In this document: piece by piece, positions 7,514 through 15,883 of the stretch | How the letters are laid out: each line of letters opens with the position of its first letter | How positions within the stretch are numbered: the first letter of the stretch is position 1 | Made by a program: the position numbers and the translations under genes | From: an uncultured Mucispirillum sp. | GTDB taxonomy: Bacteria > Chrysiogenota > Deferribacteres > Deferribacterales > Mucispirillaceae | Length of the DNA stretch: 64,000 nt | Assembly: GCA_944324495.1 (NCBI GenBank) | Contig: CALUWN010000002.1 | Span: 154,390-218,389, forward strand | Direction: 5' to 3' | The notes under the pieces: model-generated | Told to the model about the DNA's origin: nothing | What the model saw: only the letters and a program-made list of their open reading frames with translations | The model's database searches: none

Positions 7514-9118
7514 ATGGATTCTAACACATTAAACAGGCTTTTTGATGGCATTGATTCATATATTATTACAGTAGATAATGATTTTAATATAAAATTTGCC
7601 AATGGAAAAATATCCTTAATTTCAGGAACTCATCCTGATGAAATGCTCAATAAAAAATGCTATAATGTTATACATGGTTATTTAAAGCCATGTAAAGGCT
7701 GTCCTATTGCAGAGAAAAAAGATTTTAAAGGTACAGAAACATTAATTAAAGATGTAGTTACATACAAAGGAAACAGGCTTTTTGTAAAAGCATCTTTTAC
7801 GCGTATTGCAGAAAATCTGTATGTATCATCATTTATAGATATTACAGATATTGAGCAGGCTCGTTTAGACCTTACACACTTTCATAAAGAATCAAAGGCT
7901 AATAATTTCAGGCTTATTCACGAACGGAATACAAAAGATGCAGAAGTGCATTTTCTTTCCCGTGCAATAGATACTATGGCTCAAGGCATAATGATAGTTG
8001 ATGAAGATTATAATATTAAGACTATTAATAAAATGCTGCGAGATACTTCAAAAATCGGCAAGCAGGATATTAATAAAATCAAATGTTATAATGTATATGG
8101 CTATGAAGAGCCTTGTAAAGACTGCCCTTTTAAAACTGATGCTCAAAAATCACTTAGGCAGATGCATGATAAACATATGACAATTATGTTTTCTAAATTT
8201 GACAGATATATGGTGGAAAGTTTAAGGGATACCACAAGAGAGATAAAGTTAATTGATGATATAAGAGAATCTCAAGAAGAGATTAGGGAAAAGCAAAGGC
8301 AGATGTCTATATTAAATGCAGACCTTCTGCGTATGAATGAAAAATTAAAAGCTGTACAGGCTGTTATAGAAGATGAATTAAAGCAGGTTGGCCACATTCA
8401 AGAAAGTTTACTGCCAGAGCATTTACCTGTAGTAGACGGCTATGGGTTTGCAGCTACATATATACCTGCTGAGCAGGCAGGCGGTGACTATTACGATACA
8501 ATCCAGATGAGTAACAATTACTGGGGTTTTGTAGTGGCAGACGTTTCAGGTCACGGTACACCTGCTGCTGTTATTATGGCAATTACAAGAGCAATTATGC
8601 GAAGCTATACTTTTGATGTAATTTCAGCTTCAGATGCATTGACTATGGTTAATGATATTTTATGTGATAATATACATACAAAAGATTTTGTTACAATGTT
8701 TTATGCAGTATTAAACACCCATAATGGAACATTTAATTTAGCTTCAGCTGGGCACAACCCTGTATTATTTTTTGATTCATCAGAATTTATTGTTAAAAAA
8801 ATTACAGCTTCAGGGATGTTTTTAGGTACATTTGAAGGGCTTACATTTGAAGAAAAGAAATGGTCTATTGATAGTGGTGACATATTTTTTATGTACACTG
8901 ATGGGTTAGTGGAAGCTATGAATTCATCTCGTGAGCAGTATGGTTATGACAGGCTTGTATCAAAACTTATGATGTTTAGTGATTATCCTGCTGATAGGCT
9001 TATAAAAGAGATTATGGAAGATGTGAAAGATTTTACAGCTGGGGCACCTTTTGAAGATGATATTACAATACTTGTAATTAAAAGAGATAAGGAAGATAAA
9101 GAAAAAGAAAAAAAATAA
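7514..9118 (+). CDS. SpoIIE/RsbU-type serine phosphatase with two PAS-like Cys-rich sensor domains
   Basis: The protein has two PAS-like domains, each carrying a C-x-x-C-P motif (PCKGCPI near residue 62, PCKDCPF near residue 200). A coiled coil follows (about 250-295), then a PP2C-type SpoIIE phosphatase domain (300-525) with metal-binding motifs GGDYYD, ADVSGHG, DGLVEA and DDITIL. RsbU-type enzymes dephosphorylate STAS proteins in partner-switching pathways, and two STAS proteins follow directly. The paired cysteines suggest a redox or metal input, by inference. ATG 7514 is preferred to GTG 7505. The C-terminus is Lys/Glu-rich. Confidence 0.88.
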   Translation: MDSNTLNRLFDGIDSYIITVDNDFNIKFANGKISLISGTHPDEMLNKKCYNVIHGYLKPCKGCPIAEKKDFKGTETLIKDVVTYKGNRLFVKASFTRIAENLYVSSFIDITDIEQARLDLTHFHKESKANNFRLIHERNTKDAEVHFLSRAIDTMAQGIMIVDEDYNIKTINKMLRDTSKIGKQDINKIKCYNVYGYEEPCKDCPFKTDAQKSLRQMHDKHMTIMFSKFDRYMVESLRDTTREIKLIDDIRESQEEIREKQRQMSILNADLLRMNEKLKAVQAVIEDELKQVGHIQESLLPEHLPVVDGYGFAATYIPAEQAGGDYYDTIQMSNNYWGFVVADVSGHGTPAAVIMAITRAIMRSYTFDVISASDALTMVNDILCDNIHTKDFVTMFYAVLNTHNGTFNLASAGHNPVLFFDSSEFIVKKITASGMFLGTFEGLTFEEKKWSIDSGDIFFMYTDGLVEAMNSSREQYGYDRLVSKLMMFSDYPADRLIKEIMEDVKDFTAGAPFEDDITILVIKRDKEDKEKEKK

Positions 9119-9157
9119 TATATACAAATATTATTAATAACATTATGGAGGCATAAT

Positions 9158-9475
9158 ATGAACATTAAATCAGCAAATGGAAAAAGCGTAGCTTATCTTG
9201 AAGGGGAGATAAACGCAGAAACTGGGGCGGCTGTTAAAGCTGAAATCAATGCATTATTAGATAAAGGTGGTGCAGTTGTTTTATCTTTTAAAAGCGTAGT
9301 ATATATGAACTCATCTGGTTTAAGAGAAATCATTGACCTTTTTAAAACAGCAAATAAAAATAAAAAAGAAGTATCACTTTGTGATATGAATTCTGATATA
9401 AGAGAAATGTTCTCTTTTACAGGGCTTGATAAAGTATTTAAAATATATGATACAGAAGCTCAAGCATTAGGATAA
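9158..9475 (+). CDS. STAS-domain anti-anti-sigma factor-like protein
   Basis: This is a stand-alone STAS domain of 105 residues, in the size range of SpoIIAA/RsbV. The phosphorylation loop reads YMNSSGLREI, with Ser52 aligned to the phosphoserine of SpoIIAA. It lies 40 bases after a SpoIIE-type phosphatase, its likely activator. No HATPase anti-sigma kinase is encoded nearby, so the switch partner must be elsewhere. A GGAGG ribosome site precedes the ATG. Confidence 0.88.
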   Translation: MNIKSANGKSVAYLEGEINAETGAAVKAEINALLDKGGAVVLSFKSVVYMNSSGLREIIDLFKTANKNKKEVSLCDMNSDIREMFSFTGLDKVFKIYDTEAQALG

Positions 9476-9479
9476 GGAT

Positions 9480-10898
9480 ATGGGTGATTTAAAATACGAA
9501 ATAAAAAATGGAATATTAAAAGCACATATCAACCCAGAAAATGATTTAGCAGATATTCAAGAAGTATTAAAAGTTGTAGAATCCCACAGTGAAGTTGTTT
9601 TAATTGGGATAGATATGTATAAATGCTCCTATATTCAAAGCAGATTTTTAGCAGGGCTTGTGGCAGTAAAAAAACTTGCTATGGTTAGAAAAATAACTAT
9701 AGAGCTTTTAAATATAAGCGACCAGATTGCTCAAGTATTACAGTCTACAAACCTTCAAAAACTGTTTGTTATTAGGGATGATTATTCATCATACCCACTT
9801 GATGCATTATGCGAAAAATTTTATGATACAGAAAAAGCTGGAATTGTATCAGAGTATTTATCAGCAAACTATGATGATGATATAAAAAATAAATTAATAG
9901 AAATCATCAACGGTGGTAACCCAATACTTGTGGAATATGCTTTATTAACAATGGGAAGAGCTCAAGATTACGATAATATTGAGATATACCGTAAAGCCTT
10001 AGAAGCAAGTGAAGCAAGTGTTAAGGCTGCTGCTATATTAGTGCTTGGCTGGGTTGGTGATACTCACTCTAAAGATAAACTGTACTCATACCTTACAAGT
10101 AAAGAAATAAATGTGCCAGAATCGGCTGCGGCATCTATTGCACTGCTTTCAGATGATACAGATTCTGAAAAGCTGGCAAAATATTTGCGTGATGAAGATA
10201 CAAGAATAAGGATAGTTGCCATATATGCGCTTTCTCTTATTAATGATGAAAAAGCATTTGAATATCTTGCTGAAGCATTAAAATATGAGAAGGAAGAACA
10301 GGTAAGAATTCAGCTTGCTAAAAAAATAGCACTTTTTAGAGATAAACGTGCAGGTACAATATTATTAGAGCTTTTAGATGATGGTTCTATACCTTTAAGG
10401 GAGGCAGCAGCTTCAGGTCTTTCTCGCAGAGGAACTGGTGAGTTTACTGACAAACTTTTAGAAAAAGTATGTGATAATGATAACTGGGTTGGCTTTTTTG
10501 CTGCAAAATCTTTAGCTGGTATTGAAGATGAAAACGTTATTAAAAAACTGGAAAGCTTTTATGATAAAGTGGAGCAGAACGTTAAACTTGCAATTGTAGA
10601 AGTGCTTGGTAAATGTCAAGGTGTAGATGCAGCATTTCTTTTATCTAAAATAAATGATGAAAACGAGGATATAAGAAAAGAGGCTTTAAACTCACTTAAT
10701 TTAAGGCACGGACCAGTTGCACTTACTGCTGCTATGAAATTATACAATACAGACAGCAGCTGGCTTGTAAGGTATAAAGCAGTAAATATTATACTTGAAC
10801 AAAAGCCTGTAGGTTATGATACTCTTTTAAGAGCAAGACTTAAAGATGAAACAAATAAGTATATCCTTGAGCATATAATAGGCGAAATTGGAGAATAG
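9480..10898 (+). CDS. STAS-like domain fused to HEAT repeats
   Basis: Residues 1-105 resemble a second STAS domain. Its loop reads CSYIQSRFLAGL, keeping a serine at the phosphorylation position but losing the following S-G. Residues 110-472 are a run of helical pairs typical of HEAT/PBS-lyase repeats, with recurring A-x-x-x-L-x-x-I/L and L-x-D-x-x-x-x-V-R patterns (for example IRIVAIYALSLINDEKAFEYL). This would be a scaffold that could link partner switching to another complex. It starts two bases after the preceding STAS gene and is followed closely by cheR, all in one operon. Confidence 0.8.
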   Translation: MGDLKYEIKNGILKAHINPENDLADIQEVLKVVESHSEVVLIGIDMYKCSYIQSRFLAGLVAVKKLAMVRKITIELLNISDQIAQVLQSTNLQKLFVIRDDYSSYPLDALCEKFYDTEKAGIVSEYLSANYDDDIKNKLIEIINGGNPILVEYALLTMGRAQDYDNIEIYRKALEASEASVKAAAILVLGWVGDTHSKDKLYSYLTSKEINVPESAAASIALLSDDTDSEKLAKYLRDEDTRIRIVAIYALSLINDEKAFEYLAEALKYEKEEQVRIQLAKKIALFRDKRAGTILLELLDDGSIPLREAAASGLSRRGTGEFTDKLLEKVCDNDNWVGFFAAKSLAGIEDENVIKKLESFYDKVEQNVKLAIVEVLGKCQGVDAAFLLSKINDENEDIRKEALNSLNLRHGPVALTAAMKLYNTDSSWLVRYKAVNIILEQKPVGYDTLLRARLKDETNKYILEHIIGEIGE

Positions 10899-10903
10899 GT
10901 GTT

Positions 10904-11731
10904 ATGCTTTTAAATTCAATAAAAATAAATGACCAAGAGTTTGTTGAGCTAAAGGATATAATTTACCAAAATTCTGGTATAATGTTTGCGGAGAATAAAA
11001 AGTATCTGCTTGAAAACAGGTTATCTAAAAGGCTTAATGATTTAAACTTTACATCATTTAAAGACTACATATATTATTTAAAATATGACATTAAAAAAAG
11101 GCAGGAGCTTGATACATTAATCAACCTTGTAACAATTAATGAAACATATTTTTTAAGGGAGCGTGGTCAGCTTGACTATTTAGTTTCAAATATTGTGCCT
11201 GATTTAATTAAGGCAGGCAAAAGAAGCATTAAAATATGGTCAGCACCGTGTTCTACAGGTGAAGAACCGTACTCTATATCAATCCTTTTAAAAGATGCTG
11301 GTCTTTTTGATAAAGCATCTATTGAGATTATTGCAACAGATATTAACTCTGAAGTGGTAGCTCTTGCAAAAAAAGGCGAGTACAGGCAGGCATCATTTAG
11401 GGGTGTACCTGCTGATTTTATGAGAAATTTTGACATGCAGGGTCAAAGTTATTTTATAAAAGAAGAAATAAAAAGGCACGTTCGTTTTAATACTGGTAAC
11501 ATTACAATCCCTTCAATTACAGCAATGATAGGAAAAGTAGATGTTATTTTCTGCCGTAACGTACTTATTTATTTTGATATGGACGGAAAACAACGTACCA
11601 TTAAAAACTTTCATAATATGCTTACAGATCCAGGTTATTTATGCCTTGGTCACTCAGAAACATTAAACAAAATCTCAGAAGATTTTGTTATGAAAAACGC
11701 AGGAACGTGTATCATATATATGAAAAAATAA
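10904..11731 (+). CDS. cheR: Chemotaxis protein methyltransferase CheR
   Basis: CheR methylates receptor glutamates using S-adenosylmethionine and is balanced by CheB at the start of the window. The 275-residue length is typical. It has the N-terminal helical domain, NETYFLRE (79-86), the SAM loop IWSAPCSTGEEPYSI (about 111-125), and the later ATDIN and FCRNVLIYFD motifs. It is the last gene before a strong terminator, closing the chemotaxis operon. Confidence 0.95.
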   Translation: MLLNSIKINDQEFVELKDIIYQNSGIMFAENKKYLLENRLSKRLNDLNFTSFKDYIYYLKYDIKKRQELDTLINLVTINETYFLRERGQLDYLVSNIVPDLIKAGKRSIKIWSAPCSTGEEPYSISILLKDAGLFDKASIEIIATDINSEVVALAKKGEYRQASFRGVPADFMRNFDMQGQSYFIKEEIKRHVRFNTGNITIPSITAMIGKVDVIFCRNVLIYFDMDGKQRTIKNFHNMLTDPGYLCLGHSETLNKISEDFVMKNAGTCIIYMKK

Positions 11732-11740
11732 TATAAAATA

Positions 11741-11775
11741 AAGCCCAGCGGGTAAAAACTCACTGGGCTTTTTTT
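11741..11775 (+). terminator. Rho-independent terminator after cheR
   Basis: AAGCCCAG...CTGGGCTT forms a strong GC-rich stem followed by a run of seven T. It ends the long flagellar/chemotaxis transcription unit. Confidence 0.92.
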
Positions 11776-11805
11776 GTGTTTTGAAAATGTATTAATGTAA
11801 ACATC

Positions 11806-11834
11806 TTGATATTTCAATAAAATTCAATTATATT
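11806..11834 (+). promoter_or_regulatory. Sigma70-type promoter for the 11.9-14.6 kb unit
   Basis: TTGATA and TATATT are separated by exactly 17 bases, just after the cheR terminator and 60 bases before the next start codon. This supports separate transcription of the downstream flagella-related genes. Confidence 0.55.
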
Positions 11835-11893
11835 TTAGTTATATAAGACTTAATATTATATGAGATACATCAATTACAATAAGGAGGTGTAAT

Positions 11894-12190
11894 ATGGCCA
11901 CTCCCTATGATATATCTACAGTAGTATCAAGAAGTTATATACCTGAACAGCTGCAGGATAGTATGCAGAAAGGTCAGGAACAAAAAAACGCTATGTTTTT
12001 AGCAGAATTTCAAAAGGAATTTGAAAAGAAGCATCAGGAAGTTGGTAAAGCAATAAAAACAGAAAGTACTGGTGTTGCGGAAAAATCTATAAAATTAGAA
12101 GAAGAAAAAAAGAAAAAACAAAAAAGAAAACATCAGAACAAAAAAACAGCAGAGAAAAACACAGAGCACAGGATAGATATTCAGGCATAA
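11894..12190 (+). CDS. Small lysine-rich hypothetical protein, probable flagellar-operon member
   Basis: This 98-residue protein has an AAGGAGG ribosome site. The N-terminal half contains Q/E-rich helix (YIPEQLQDSMQKGQEQ onward), and the C-terminal third is dominated by Lys and Gln (residues about 68-90), so it is probably a basic, partly disordered protein. I do not recognise a family. Its place as first gene before a SwrB-like and a FliK-like gene suggests a flagellar-assembly accessory role by context only. Confidence 0.6.
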   Translation: MATPYDISTVVSRSYIPEQLQDSMQKGQEQKNAMFLAEFQKEFEKKHQEVGKAIKTESTGVAEKSIKLEEEKKKKQKRKHQNKKTAEKNTEHRIDIQA

Positions 12191-12191
12191 A

Positions 12192-12965
12192 ATGGGAAAA
12201 CGAGTAAAATTATCAGTTATTTATAGAGAAGACATAAAAGCAGTTTATGGAAGTATAGTTGAAAGTGATGAAATAAAAATAGAATTTGAAAATACAGCAG
12301 TTTTTGAAAACTATGATTTAATAATATACCCTTGTATAAAAGATGATAAAAGAGAGATTTTCATTTTACAAGTCAAAAATATAAGTGAAAATGTAGTAGA
12401 ATTTATAGTATCAAATAATGTTACAGATATATTTTTCAAAAACCATTATGTTGAATTTTTCCATGATTTTACAATTAAGGAGTTCCAAGAAAACGAAAAA
12501 GAAAAATATAATAAAATGGTTACTTCATTAAATATTTCTGAGTTAAATTCCACTGCCAGCAGGTTAAAAGAAGTATATTCAAGAGATGATGTGGAAAACA
12601 GGGAACTTATTTCTTTTTTAATTGATATAAATGCGAAAATAGATGAAATATTATATATATTAAAACCAAAGGCAGAAATAGAGGGTGGCAGTAGTTTTAA
12701 ATCTATAATGCTTGGTGAAGAAGGAATATTTTTTATAAGTGATAAAAATATTGATAAAGAAGAGATAATGATATATACAACCATAAGGGATAGTGGTGGT
12801 TTTTTCTCATTTGCTGCCATATGCCGAGTATATGAATTTATAAAATATGGTAATTACATTATATATAAAGCATTATTTAATAATTTAAATACAGATACGG
12901 AAGATAAAATTATAAAATATATTTTCATACTTGAAAGAGAAATGTTAAAAGAGGCAACAAGGTAA
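12192..12965 (+). CDS. Hypothetical protein, possibly PilZ-like, in a flagellar unit
   Basis: The 257-residue protein starts one base after the previous stop and overlaps the next gene by one base. Predicted organisation is a beta-rich N-terminal part (1-100, with an IEFENTAVFENYDLIIYPC stretch), a helical middle (LISFLIDINAKIDEILYIL) and a C-terminal beta-rich part. This resembles flagellar-brake/PilZ-type proteins seen beside flagellar genes. No RxxxR or D/NxSxxG c-di-GMP motif is visible, so ligand binding is unsupported. The family call is weak. Confidence 0.5.
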   Translation: MGKRVKLSVIYREDIKAVYGSIVESDEIKIEFENTAVFENYDLIIYPCIKDDKREIFILQVKNISENVVEFIVSNNVTDIFFKNHYVEFFHDFTIKEFQENEKEKYNKMVTSLNISELNSTASRLKEVYSRDDVENRELISFLIDINAKIDEILYILKPKAEIEGGSSFKSIMLGEEGIFFISDKNIDKEEIMIYTTIRDSGGFFSFAAICRVYEFIKYGNYIIYKALFNNLNTDTEDKIIKYIFILEREMLKEATR

Positions 12966-13561
12966 TGGGAAATACTTTAATAATACTGCTTGGTTATGTT
13001 ATTACGTTTATATTAATATTAGTAATAATAAGTTTACTTTTAAGAATAAGAAAGATAGAAAGGAAGCTTATTAATTTTTCACCAACAGAAGCATATGCTA
13101 TTATGGAAAATATGCATGAAATGGTATTAGAAAGCAGCCGTATTGCAGACAGCCTTGATGCAGCAATAAAGCAGAAAGAAGCAGTGCTTGAAGATTTATC
13201 AGACTTAGTAGATGAAAAACTAAAACTTTATGAAAGAGCTGTGAAAAACAGTAAAGAGCAGGAGATAGTAAGTTTTAGAAAAGAAGAAATAAAAAGCCCA
13301 TTAAAAAAAGAAGATGAATTTATCAGCAGTGAAAAGTTAATTAAGGAAAGCATAAATAAGCAACAGTTAAGTATGCCACAGCCTCAAGCAGCACCTGTTC
13401 AGACACCTAAAACCACAAGTGATATGGATAGTAAAGGTGATAAAAAATCACGTATAATAGCAATGCATAAAGAAGGCAGGCAGGATATAGAAATAGCAAG
13501 GGAGCTTGGTATTTCTGTTACAGAAGTGCAGCTTGCTTTAAGGCTTTTGCCTAAGGTATAG
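12965..13561 (+). CDS. Membrane-anchored coiled-coil protein with C-terminal HTH-like motif (SwrB/DUF2802-like)
   Basis: It has one N-terminal membrane helix (about residues 4-26), then a charged coiled coil to about residue 90, a low-complexity linker with Pro/Gln, and a short C-terminal helix-turn-helix (IAMHKEGRQDIEIARELGIS, then VTEVQLALRLL). This layout matches small proteins found in flagellar operons, such as SwrB of Bacillus and the DUF2802/DUF6115 group, thought to aid flagellar assembly. The neighbours fit. The family assignment is by architecture, not by a diagnostic motif. Confidence 0.65.
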   Translation: MGNTLIILLGYVITFILILVIISLLLRIRKIERKLINFSPTEAYAIMENMHEMVLESSRIADSLDAAIKQKEAVLEDLSDLVDEKLKLYERAVKNSKEQEIVSFRKEEIKSPLKKEDEFISSEKLIKESINKQQLSMPQPQAAPVQTPKTTSDMDSKGDKKSRIIAMHKEGRQDIEIARELGISVTEVQLALRLLPKV

Positions 13562-13563
13562 AA

Positions 13564-14592
13564 ATGGATATGAAAATCTCTGCTTACAGGCAGAGTGTAA
13601 GAGAGACACCATTAAAAGAAGGCGATATAGTAAACGCAGTAAATGTTAAGCATGGTAAAGACGGCAGCTACATTTTAACTATTAATGGAAAGAATGTAGA
13701 AGCAGTATCTAAAGATTTATTATTTAACCCACCATTAAGACTACAGGTTATAAAAACATCACCGCTTGAAGTAGAGCTTTTAAAGCAAAACAGTATGCAG
13801 CAGCTTCAGATTGGTGATAAAGTAAATGTAAAATTAATATCCACACTAAACCAAGGCTATATGGTTGAAATAAACGGCAAGCCATATAACGCTTCATTTA
13901 TAAATACACCTCAAGGCAGCAGGATAATAGCAGAAGTTATAAAAACAGATGGTATGCTTTTATTAAAAGATACAAATATTTCACCAAAACTTTTATCACT
14001 TTCTCTTATGGCGCGTGAAATATCATCATTTAATCAAAGAGAAATAATGCAGATATTAAAAGACTATGGTGCATTACAGTTACCTTCATTTCTAGCAGAT
14101 GATATTAAGAAGTTTTTAAGAAATTCTGGTCAGTTTTTTGAAAACAAACTATCTAAAGGAGTAAGTATAGATAGTGACAGCAAGCTTGCAGCATATATTC
14201 AAGGCAATAATACAGCAGAAAACGCCATTACAAAATTACAAATAGCAAATGTATTAATGGGCAGCGATTTTTTTGCATTTTTTGAAAATGAGGAGCTTGA
14301 TTTTAATGAGGGAGTAATGCGGTTTTCAAGAAATAATAAGGGCTCATACAGCTTATTTATAAAGATGAATTTTACAAAAATAGGCGAAACAATTATTAGC
14401 TTTATAAAACATTATGAAAATACATATAATATAACGGTTAGGACAAAAATAAATATTTCAGCCGAATTATCAAGACTGCATATAAAAAACTGTAAAATAT
14501 ACTGGAAAGAAATGCAGGAAAGAGATAAAGAATTTTTTATAATACAAAAAGATAACCTAAAAGAAATGCAGGGTTTTGAAATAATAGGGTAA
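13564..14592 (+). CDS. FliK-like flagellar hook-length control protein
   Basis: This 342-residue protein has N-terminal beta-rich repeats (the VNAVNVKHGKDGSYILTING and KVNVKLISTLNQGYMVEING segments resemble each other) and a C-terminal domain with the strand pattern typical of FliK_C (GVMRFSRNNKGSYSLFIKMN followed by TKIGETIISFIKHY). FliK measures hook length and switches export specificity at FlhB. It closes the unit before a terminator. No T/Q/P-rich ruler region is apparent, so FliK-like is safer than a firm name. Confidence 0.6.
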   Translation: MDMKISAYRQSVRETPLKEGDIVNAVNVKHGKDGSYILTINGKNVEAVSKDLLFNPPLRLQVIKTSPLEVELLKQNSMQQLQIGDKVNVKLISTLNQGYMVEINGKPYNASFINTPQGSRIIAEVIKTDGMLLLKDTNISPKLLSLSLMAREISSFNQREIMQILKDYGALQLPSFLADDIKKFLRNSGQFFENKLSKGVSIDSDSKLAAYIQGNNTAENAITKLQIANVLMGSDFFAFFENEELDFNEGVMRFSRNNKGSYSLFIKMNFTKIGETIISFIKHYENTYNITVRTKINISAELSRLHIKNCKIYWKEMQERDKEFFIIQKDNLKEMQGFEIIG

Positions 14593-14621
14593 AAAGCCAC
14601 TATATTATAAGTGGCTTTATA
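14593..14621 (+). terminator. Terminator between convergent genes
   Basis: AAAGCCACT and AGTGGCTTT pair across an AT loop. T-rich sequence follows on the + strand, and A-rich sequence before the stem gives a T run on the other strand, so it may serve both the FliK-like gene and the opposing barrel gene. Confidence 0.75.
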
Positions 14622-14632
14622 TATAAAAATTA

Positions 14633-15874
14633 TTAAAAAATAACTCTAAATTGTATACCAGCCATTAATGCATTACTTTCTTCATATGTAGTATATTTAA
14701 ATGACGGAAGTATTGATTCTCCAATAATAACACTTCCATAATATGCAACTTGAGGTACAAGCATAAAATTATCACTTAAACTATACTGACCTTGCAAAAA
14801 GACAGCATAAGAAGAAAGGGTTGATGTTTCATTAGGAAGATATAAAGATGGAAAATCTGCCTGAGCACCAAGGCCAGCTACTACTGTAAATTTATCATTA
14901 ATTTTTGCACCATATTCAAAAGTTGTACCTATGCGGTGATTATTAAAAAAACTATTAGTTGGCAAATCAACATATGGTACAATTGCCACATTGTAAGAAC
15001 GAGTACCATTAAATGAATATGTAAATGCTGTTTCGCCATACACATCTTCATTCATACCATATCTTGCTTGAAAAGAAAGCCACATACTTTTATCTTGAAA
15101 ATACGATTTAAAGCCTATAACAATACCAAAAGCATGGAGATTAAGCCATTTTTTTGTTAAATCATTATTTATAAAACTACCATTATATGCAGTGTAGGTA
15201 GCAGCAAATTTAGCAAGGATAGTTTCATTTTCATACACATAGGATACTGCAGCTCTTGGAGTATATACATCAGCCAAGTTAAATGATAAAAAATACTCAT
15301 TATCAATAAGTCTATCATCTTCTATTAAAGCTAAAGTAAGCCCTTTTATAGAATACTGGATTTGAAACCTTCTGTGGTAAACTGTACTGCCACCAGTTCC
15401 ATAAAGCCCAGCATCATTATTAAATATATCAGAGGAAAAGCCTATCATAGATGTTGGAGTATCGGTTTTACCAAATAATAACCTGCCGCCATTTTTGAAA
15501 TTCCAAGCACCCCATATATAGCGTAAACCAACAGATTCAGCAGCAGCTGGCCCGTTAAAAAAAGTAGGTTCATTTAAACCAAGCTCTATTTTACTTTCAA
15601 ACTGGTTAATTTTAATATAAGTGCCAATATTTGATTTGTTTAAAGGGCTTAATATCATATCATGACTTAAGGTATAGTCAGTAGGAAAGCCAGTACTAGA
15701 TACACCATTAATTTTTTCATCTTTTTTACCTTGAAAGGTAAATGAATACTGAAGTACAACACGTAAATCAGCGTAAATATCTACTTTAGTATCACCATTA
15801 CTATATATTTCAACAGCAAAAGCATTAATGTTAAGTATAAAAAATAAAAAAATTATTATTAAAAAATTTTTCAT
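14633..15874 (-). CDS. Outer-membrane beta-barrel (porin-like) protein
   Basis: The 413-residue precursor has a clear signal peptide (MKNFLIIIFLFFILNINAFA) and many alternating amphipathic strands rich in Y, F, N and G. It ends in aromatic Phe (AGIQFRVIF), as expected for a BAM-recognised barrel. Substrate is unknown. It is the third gene after the 798-residue lipoprotein and the HEAT protein, nine bases downstream, so co-expression is likely and it may be the outer-membrane part of the same system. Confidence 0.8.
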   Translation of the reverse strand: MKNFLIIIFLFFILNINAFAVEIYSNGDTKVDIYADLRVVLQYSFTFQGKKDEKINGVSSTGFPTDYTLSHDMILSPLNKSNIGTYIKINQFESKIELGLNEPTFFNGPAAAESVGLRYIWGAWNFKNGGRLLFGKTDTPTSMIGFSSDIFNNDAGLYGTGGSTVYHRRFQIQYSIKGLTLALIEDDRLIDNEYFLSFNLADVYTPRAAVSYVYENETILAKFAATYTAYNGSFINNDLTKKWLNLHAFGIVIGFKSYFQDKSMWLSFQARYGMNEDVYGETAFTYSFNGTRSYNVAIVPYVDLPTNSFFNNHRIGTTFEYGAKINDKFTVVAGLGAQADFPSLYLPNETSTLSSYAVFLQGQYSLSDNFMLVPQVAYYGSVIIGESILPSFKYTTYEESNALMAGIQFRVIF

Positions 15875-15883
15875 AGTGTACCT

